Positions 13,866 through 22,878 of a DNA stretch of 22,878 bases are shown here, piece by piece. The stretch is from an uncultured Pseudomonadota bacterium (GTDB lineage: Bacteria > Pseudomonadota > Gammaproteobacteria > Burkholderiales > SG8-39). The position numbers and the translations under genes are program-made. The stretch lies in the NCBI GenBank assembly GCA_903909415.1, contig CAIVVS010000312.1:1-22878 (forward strand). Direction: 5' to 3'. Within the stretch, counting starts at the first letter, position 1. Each line of letters begins with the position of its first letter. The notes under the pieces were generated by a model. The model worked only from the letters and a program-made list of their open reading frames with translations, was not told the DNA's origin and searched no databases.

Positions 13866-14795
13866 TTACTTCTTCGCGTAGGCTTCCATCGGGTTGTCGT
13901 TCGGGTTCGCGATCAGCGCCTTGAGCGTGCCGCCCATGGGCATGTTCAGGTTGCTGTTCCTCGGCGGGATCGGCGAGGTGAACCACTTGGCGTAGAGCTT
14001 GTCGAGCTCGCCCGAGCGCATCATGGCGCGGATCGCGTCGTCCACCGCGGCCTTGAACTGCGGGTCGTTCTTCCTGAACATCACCGCGATCGGCTCCACC
14101 GACAGCACCTCGCCGGCGATCACGAAGTCCTTCGGGTTCTTGGCGTTGGCGATGTTGCCCGCCAGGATGTTGTCGTCCATCACGAAGGCGTCGGCGCGGC
14201 CGGACTCCAGCAGCAGGAAGGAGTCCGAGTGGTCCTTGCCGTACACCTCCTTGAAGTCGATGCCGGCGGCGCGCTCGTGCTTGCGCAGGTGCTGCACCGA
14301 GGTCGTGCCGGTGGTGGTGGCGACGTTCTTGCCGGCCAGCTGGTTGATCGAGGTCAGGCCGGAGTTCGCCTTGACCGCCATGCGCACCTCGGTGACGTAG
14401 GTGGTCAGGCCGAAGGCGACCTGGTTCTGGCGCGCGGCGTTGTTGGTGGTGGAGCCGCACTCGATGTCCACGGTGCCGTTCTCCACCAGCGGGATGCGGT
14501 TCTGCGAGGTCACCAGGGTGTATTCGGTCTTGAGCGCGGGCGAGCCGATCTTCGCCTTGATGGAATCGATCACCTTCTGGCACAGCTCGACGTGGTAGCC
14601 GGTGTACTGGCCGCAGCCCAGGGTGAAGGCCAGCGGCGCCGAGGAGTCGCGCGTGCCCATCACGATCACGCCCTTGTCCTTGAGCTTCTGCAGCGTGCCG
14701 GCGAGCTGCTGTGCCTGCGCGGGCAGGCTGGCCGCGGCGAGCACGGCGGTCGTGGCGAGCAGCGGGGCGAACAGACGGGCAAGGCGCGTGGTCAT
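13866..14795 (-). CDS. gltI: glutamate/aspartate periplasmic binding protein GltI
   Basis: The 309-residue product starts with a Sec signal peptide (MTTRLARLFAPLLATTAVLA, cleavage near LPAQA). It is a class 3 amino-acid binding protein: KGVIVMGTRDSSAPLAF, GYHVELCQKVID, NRIPLVENGTVDIECGSTTN and GRADAFVMDDNILAG are all in the GltI pattern. It captures glutamate/aspartate in the periplasm and delivers them to GltJK. AGGAG lies upstream of the ATG at 14795. It is the first gene of gltIJKL-ggt, with a convincing promoter at 14886-14914. Binding-protein-first order fits the usual excess of this subunit. Confidence 0.95.
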   Translation of the reverse strand: MTTRLARLFAPLLATTAVLAAASLPAQAQQLAGTLQKLKDKGVIVMGTRDSSAPLAFTLGCGQYTGYHVELCQKVIDSIKAKIGSPALKTEYTLVTSQNRIPLVENGTVDIECGSTTNNAARQNQVAFGLTTYVTEVRMAVKANSGLTSINQLAGKNVATTTGTTSVQHLRKHERAAGIDFKEVYGKDHSDSFLLLESGRADAFVMDDNILAGNIANAKNPKDFVIAGEVLSVEPIAVMFRKNDPQFKAAVDDAIRAMMRSGELDKLYAKWFTSPIPPRNSNLNMPMGGTLKALIANPNDNPMEAYAKK

Positions 14796-14852
14796 GGACG
14801 GGGCTCCTGGAGTGTCGGGGGCGGCCCGCGCGGGAGGGCGCGGCCCGGTGAA

Positions 14853-14882
14853 GTTCGGTGCGGCTCGGTGCAGCTCGGTGCG
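14853..14882. repeat. three 10-bp tandem units in the gltI leader
   Basis: GTTCGGTGCG (14853-14862), GCTCGGTGCA (14863-14872) and GCTCGGTGCG (14873-14882) are near-identical tandem units. They occupy the first ~30 nt downstream of the predicted gltI start point near 14879. The 10-bp period is close to one DNA helical turn, so a protein could bind all units on one face; slippage duplication is the simpler explanation. Confidence 0.7.
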
Positions 14883-14885
14883 GCG

Positions 14886-14914
14886 ATTCTAGGCCGGGGT
14901 GGGGGTTCGCACAA
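14886..14914 (-). promoter_or_regulatory. sigma70-type promoter of gltIJKL-ggt
   Basis: On the minus strand TTGTGC (plus 14909-14914) and TAGAAT (plus 14886-14891) are spaced by 17 nt. The predicted start near 14879 gives a leader of about 85 nt to the gltI ATG. It is the best promoter match in the 281-bp divergent gap. Confidence 0.65.
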
Positions 14915-14974
14915 TCACGGAGGGCAATGGCTGGGTCCGATGGCAGGAGTCGGCAAGGTCGGCAGGTGACGGCT

Positions 14975-15003
14975 TTGCGCGACGGCCTCGATTGCGCTAA
15001 GTT
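14975..15003 (+). promoter_or_regulatory. candidate promoter of the exported methyltransferase gene
   Basis: TTGCGC (14975-14980) and TAAGTT (14998-15003) are separated by 17 nt, giving a start near 15010 and a leader of about 67 nt. The match is moderate. Confidence 0.45.
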
Positions 15004-15076
15004 CCGGCGCTGGTTCCGCGCGTCTCCCAGATTCTTCCGACCTTTGCCCGTCCCGCCACCCATTCCGGAGCGTTCC

Positions 15077-15982
15077 ATGCCATCCAGCAGCACCCTGTTC
15101 CCGGCTTTCCCCGCGTTTCGCGCTTGCCATGGCTTGCGTACCTTCCGTAGCCTGGGCCTCGCCGCCGCGCTCGCGCTGGCATCCCAGTCCGCCCTGGCGC
15201 AGGCGCCGGCGCCGTCCGCGAACTTCGAGCCCCAGGTCGGCCAGGCCGGCAAGGACGTGATCTGGGTGCCGACGCCGCCGGAGCTGATCGAGACCATGCT
15301 GCGCGCGGCCAATGTCGGCCCGAACGACCTGGTGGTGGACCTGGGCTCGGGCGACGGGCGCATCGCCATCGCCGCGGCCAAGGACTTCGGCGCGCGCGCC
15401 CGCGGCATCGAGTTCAACCCCGACATGGCGGCGCTGGCCACCCGCAACGCCGAGAAGGCCGGGGTCGCCAGCCGCGTGCAGTTCATCCGCGGCGACATCT
15501 TCGAGCAGGACTTCCGCGACGCCACCGTGGTCAGCATGTACCTGCTCACCTCGCTGAACATGAAGCTGCGTCCCAAGCTGCTGGAGATGAAGCCGGGCAC
15601 GCGCATCGTGTCCAACTCCTTCGACCTGGGCGACTGGGCTCCCGACCAGAACCTGAACGCGGGCGGGCGCCTGGGCTACTACTGGGTGGTGCCGGCGAAG
15701 GTCGCGGGCAACTGGCGCGCCGACCTGCGCGGCGCGGGCATTTCCGAGGCGGTGGAACTGCGCCTGGGCCAGGCCTACCAGAAGCTGGATGGCCGCCTGA
15801 TGCAGGGCGCGGCCGCCACGGCGCTGGAAGGCGGCCTGCGCGGCGAGCAGATCACGCTGCGCCTGGCGCAGCCGGTGGGCGGGGTGCGCGAGTTCACCGG
15901 CACGGTGAACGGCGACCGCATCGAGGGCACGGCGCGCAACGCGTCGGGCGCCGCGGTGTCCTGGTCCGCGACGCGGCGCTGA
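15077..15982 (+). CDS. class I SAM-dependent methyltransferase with an N-terminal export signal
   Basis: The 301-residue product has an N-terminal positive and hydrophobic stretch (RTFRSLGLAAALALASQSAL) with a cleavage pattern near ALAQA, residues 41-43. The mature part carries methyltransferase motif I VVDLGSGDGRIAIAAA (about 87-100), an acidic strand end RGIEFNPDM and a later strand IVSNSFDLGDW. This resembles small lysine methyltransferases of the FAM173/ATPSCKMT type. Residues from about 205 on form a beta-rich C-terminal region with repeated short strands and no recognised fold. ATG at 15077 is supported by GGAG 6 nt upstream; the open frame before it is a shadow. SAM is normally cytoplasmic, so export of such an enzyme is odd: the protein may be anchored, act on substrates before folding, or have lost catalysis. 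The gene is monocistronic between divergent and convergent neighbours. Confidence 0.85.
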   Translation: MPSSSTLFPAFPAFRACHGLRTFRSLGLAAALALASQSALAQAPAPSANFEPQVGQAGKDVIWVPTPPELIETMLRAANVGPNDLVVDLGSGDGRIAIAAAKDFGARARGIEFNPDMAALATRNAEKAGVASRVQFIRGDIFEQDFRDATVVSMYLLTSLNMKLRPKLLEMKPGTRIVSNSFDLGDWAPDQNLNAGGRLGYYWVVPAKVAGNWRADLRGAGISEAVELRLGQAYQKLDGRLMQGAAATALEGGLRGEQITLRLAQPVGGVREFTGTVNGDRIEGTARNASGAAVSWSATRR

Positions 15983-15988
15983 GGCACG

Positions 15989-16025
15989 GCGCCCCGGCCA
16001 GGCCCGGGGCGCTGCCGCAGGCAGC
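15989..16025. terminator. two adjacent GC hairpins between convergent genes
   Basis: GCGCCCCGG (15989-15997) pairs with CCGGGGCGC (16004-16012), and GCTGCC (16011-16016) pairs with GGCAGC (16020-16025). They lie in the 87-bp gap between the convergent methyltransferase and Bug genes. No U tract follows on either strand, so termination is only inferred from position. Confidence 0.35.
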
Positions 16026-16069
16026 GGCGAGCCGGACCTCGCGGTCCGCGCGCGCCGCCGGCGCGGCGG

Positions 16070-17059
16070 TCAGTCGACCTTGGCCCCCGAGGCGCGCACC
16101 ACCCTGGTCCACTTGGCGATGTCCTCGTGCAGGAACTTGTCGAACTCGGCCGGGCTCATCACCATCGGGTCCGCGCCCTGGTCGAACCAGGCCTTCTTCA
16201 CGTCCGGACGCGTCACCACCCTGGCGATGTCGCCGTTCAGCTTGTCCACCACGGGGCGCGGCGTGCCGGTCGGGGCCATGAAGCCCAGCCAGATCGGCGC
16301 GTCATAGCCGGGCACGCCGGCCTCGTTCATGGTGGGCACGTCGGGCATGACGTCCGAGCGCTTCTTGCCGGTGGTGGCGATCGCGCGCACCTTGCCGGCC
16401 CGCACGTTCTGCACCATGGTCGGCACCGCATCGAACATCATCTGCACCTGGCCGCCCAGCACGTCGGTGCGCGCGCCGGAGCTGCCCTTGTAGGGCACGT
16501 GCACCACCTGGATGCCGGCCAGGGTGTTGAACATCTCGCCGGCCAGGTGGTAGGGCGTGCCCGGTCCGGAGGACGCGTAGTTCATCGAGCGCGGTGCGGC
16601 CTTGGCCGCGGCGATCAGCTCGCCCAGGGTGGTCGCCTTGACCGAGGGGTGCACCACCAGCACCAGGTCCGAGGTGTTCACCGGCGCGACGGCGGTGAAT
16701 TCCTTCATCAGCGCGTACGGCTTGTTCGGGATCAGCGACTCGTTGATGGTGTGGGTGTTGGACATCATCAGCAGCGTGTAGCCGTCGGCCGGCGACTTCG
16801 CCGCCGCATCGGTGCCGATCACCGAGCCGCCGCCGGGACGGTTCTCGATCACGAAGGGCTGCGAGTAGGCCTCCGTCAGGCGCTGGCCGACGAAGCGCGC
16901 GTAGATGTCAGCCGGGCCGCCGGCGGCAAAGGGAACGACGATCTTCACCGAGCGCGACGGATAGGACTGGGCCTGGGCGGCGGATGCCATGCCCAGCGCG
17001 GTGGCGGCGACGAGGGCCGCGGCAAGGGGGCGCGCGGTGAAACGGGGTGACAGGGCCAT
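16070..17059 (-). CDS. Bug-type tripartite tricarboxylate transporter substrate-binding protein
   Basis: The 329-residue product has a signal peptide (RFTARPLAAALVAATALGMA, cleavage near AAQAQ) and the first-loop motif SYPSRSVKIVVPFAAGGPAD. ENRPGGGSVIGTDAAAKSPADG, YASSGPGTPYHLAGE, VHVPYKGSSG and MPDVPTMNEAG complete the Bug pattern. GGAGGAAG is 6 nt upstream of the ATG at 17059. It diverges from another Bug gene across a 179-bp gap with a 23-bp inverted repeat. The ligand is unknown. Compared with the other three Bug proteins here it has GGGS rather than GAGG in the second ligand loop, which suggests a different ligand. Confidence 0.93.
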   Translation of the reverse strand: MALSPRFTARPLAAALVAATALGMASAAQAQSYPSRSVKIVVPFAAGGPADIYARFVGQRLTEAYSQPFVIENRPGGGSVIGTDAAAKSPADGYTLLMMSNTHTINESLIPNKPYALMKEFTAVAPVNTSDLVLVVHPSVKATTLGELIAAAKAAPRSMNYASSGPGTPYHLAGEMFNTLAGIQVVHVPYKGSSGARTDVLGGQVQMMFDAVPTMVQNVRAGKVRAIATTGKKRSDVMPDVPTMNEAGVPGYDAPIWLGFMAPTGTPRPVVDKLNGDIARVVTRPDVKKAWFDQGADPMVMSPAEFDKFLHEDIAKWTRVVRASGAKVD

Positions 17060-17125
17060 GGTTCTTCCTCCGGATAGGCAGGGGCGCATCGTAGCAAAGC
17101 CCGGTGCGGGTCGCGCCGGGATGTG

Positions 17126-17148
17126 GCCACCTTGCACTGCAACGTGGC
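17126..17148. promoter_or_regulatory. 23-bp inverted repeat between two divergent Bug genes
   Basis: The arms GCCAC-C-TTGCA and TGCAA-C-GTGGC surround a central C at 17137; only the centre and the 6/18 position pair break symmetry. The element lies about midway between the starts at 17059 and 17239. Its size, symmetry and position fit an operator for a dimeric repressor or activator, with the TTGCA-N-TGCAA core reminiscent of LacI/GntR-type sites. No regulator gene is adjacent in the window. Confidence 0.5.
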
Positions 17149-17238
17149 GTGGCGCGTCGGCTTGGACCACAATCAGCCACGTGCGTCGTCCGCAAGCGCC
17201 GGTCCCCGGCGCCGGCAGCACACCGGGAGGAGGGTCCC

Positions 17239-18234
17239 ATGTCGCACCACACGCAGGCCTGGCCGAAGCGGTTCGCGAAGGCCTTGTCCGCCGGCCTGTT
17301 GGTGTCCCTGTCCGCGGCCGCGATGGCGCAGGCGTACCCGGCGCGGCCCATCCGCCTGGTCGTGCCCTGGCCGCCGGGGCAGGCGACCGACCTCGCCGCG
17401 CGCTTCGTCGCGCAGAAGCTCGGCGAGTCGCTCGGCCAGCCGCTGGTGGTGGACAACCGCGCCGGCGCCGGCGGCACCATCGGCTCGGACGTGGTCGCCA
17501 AGGCCCCGCCGGACGGCTACACCCTGCTGGCCGGATCCAGCGGTCCGATTTCCATCGCGCCCTACCTGTCGGGCAAGCTGCCCTATGAATCGCTGAAGGA
17601 CTTCACCGCGGTCAGCCTGATCGCCACGGTGCCCTACGTGCTGGTGACCCAGCCGGCGTTCCCGGCGTCGAACGTCGCGGAGTTCGTGGCGGCGATGCGC
17701 GCCAGCCCCGGCAAGTACTCGTTCGCATCCTCGGGCGCGGGCGCGACCAGCCACCTCACGCTGGAACTGTTCAACATGCAGGCGCAGGTCAAGGCGACGC
17801 ACATCCCGTACAAGGGCGCGACCCCGGCGCTGACCGACGTGATCAACGGCCAGGTGGCCTACACGTTCGAGACGCTCGCGGCGGTGGTGGGCCATGTGCG
17901 CAGCGGCCGGCTGAAGGCGCTGGCCATGTCCAGCGCGCGGCGCAACGCGGCCCTGCCCGACGTGCCCACCGTGGCGGAGGCCGCCGGGCTGCCGGGCTTC
18001 GACATGGCGGCATGGATCGGCTATGTCGGTCCGGCGGGCCTGCCGCGCGACGTGGCCGCGCGGCTCTCGGCCGAGATCGGGCGCGCGCTGCAGGCAGCCG
18101 ACCTGCGCGAGCGCTACGCGACCCTGGGCATGGAGGCGGTGGGCACCACGCCCGAGGGCCTGGCGCAGCTGATGCGCACCGAGGACGCGAAGTACGCCAA
18201 CATCATCAAGGTCGCGAACATCAAGGTGGAATGA
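17239..18234 (+). CDS. Bug-type tripartite tricarboxylate transporter substrate-binding protein
   Basis: The 331-residue product has a signal peptide (KRFAKALSAGLLVSLSAAAM, cleavage near AMAQA) followed by YPARPIRLVVPWPPGQATD. The first ligand loop reads PPGQATD where the other three Bug proteins here have AGG, so the binding site probably differs. DNRAGAGGTIGSDVVAKAPPDG, THIPYKGATPAL and LPDVPTVAEA confirm the family. GGGAGGAGGG lies 5 nt before ATG at 17239. It is divergent from the preceding Bug gene and ends convergent to katG, where a shared hairpin begins at its stop codon. The ligand is unknown. Confidence 0.93.
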   Translation: MSHHTQAWPKRFAKALSAGLLVSLSAAAMAQAYPARPIRLVVPWPPGQATDLAARFVAQKLGESLGQPLVVDNRAGAGGTIGSDVVAKAPPDGYTLLAGSSGPISIAPYLSGKLPYESLKDFTAVSLIATVPYVLVTQPAFPASNVAEFVAAMRASPGKYSFASSGAGATSHLTLELFNMQAQVKATHIPYKGATPALTDVINGQVAYTFETLAAVVGHVRSGRLKALAMSSARRNAALPDVPTVAEAAGLPGFDMAAWIGYVGPAGLPRDVAARLSAEIGRALQAADLRERYATLGMEAVGTTPEGLAQLMRTEDAKYANIIKVANIKVE

Positions 18235-18238
18235 AAAA

Positions 18239-18278
18239 CGCCCCCTGGCGTCCGGCAGGGTAGCCGGGCCAGGGGGCG
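18239..18278 (-). terminator. intrinsic terminator of katG (leftward)
   Basis: CGCCCCCTGGC (18239-18249) pairs with GCCAGGGGGCG (18268-18278), with an inner CCGGC/GCCGG stem in the loop. On the minus strand the stem is followed by TTTTTC, which overlaps the stop codon of the convergent Bug gene. On the plus strand no U tract follows, so polarity favours katG. Confidence 0.75.
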
Positions 18279-18333
18279 GAACCGTCACGGGATCGTGTCC
18301 CGATGCCGGTTGGTCAGTTGAGGCTCGCCGGGA

Positions 18334-22878
<4,545 letters not shown>

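Overview
The window looks like chromosomal DNA of a GC-rich betaproteobacterium, most likely order Burkholderiales. The reasons are uniformly high GC with strong G/C third-position bias, four orphan Bug-type (tripartite tricarboxylate transporter receptor) solute-binding proteins without TctA/TctB partners, a GltIJKL transporter very close to the proteobacterial glutamate/aspartate system, and a 734-residue KatG. No insertion sequence, prophage, CRISPR array, tRNA or rRNA is visible. Species cannot be named from sequence reading alone.

Layout. (1) 1-2406: a leftward unit of a Bug receptor, an alpha/beta hydrolase and a CoA-binding-domain protein that runs off the left edge. (2) 2405-4880: a divergent rightward pair, cupin then ThDP-dependent enzyme, closed by a strong terminator. 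Together these two units look like a small catabolic locus for an unidentified carboxylic acid. (3) 4885-5915: a second Bug gene. (4) 5999-8116: a PAS-GGDEF-EAL cyclic-di-GMP protein, preceded by an FNR-type site with class II spacing and a 19-bp tandem duplication. (5) 8143-9794: a LysR-type regulator divergent from a short transcription unit made of a sigma70-like promoter, a 74-aa ORF, two tandem covarying RNA hairpins with UCC-repeat (anti-Shine-Dalgarno) loops, and a 17-bp terminator. This is the most unusual part of the window. (6) 9836-14914: a leftward gltI-gltJ-gltK-gltL-ggt cluster that couples periplasmic gamma-glutamyl cleavage to glutamate uptake. (7) 15077-15982: a methyltransferase that carries an export signal. 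(8) 16070-18234: two divergent Bug genes sharing a 23-bp inverted repeat. (9) 18239-20803: katG, preceded by a 30-codon ORF with a strong ribosome binding site and a LysR/OxyR-like dyad. (10) 20873-22878: the 3' two thirds of uvrA.

How the parts fit: the window is rich in uptake and sensing functions (four Bug proteins, one amino-acid ABC importer, one c-di-GMP enzyme), with oxidative-stress and DNA-repair genes at the right. The best candidate for something under-described is the small-ORF plus tandem anti-SD hairpin unit at 9209-9794. It resembles in architecture the CcsR/cuckoo anti-SD sRNAs of Alphaproteobacteria. It may also belong to an anti-SD 'toxic small RNA' family that I recall, unverified, for Betaproteobacteria.
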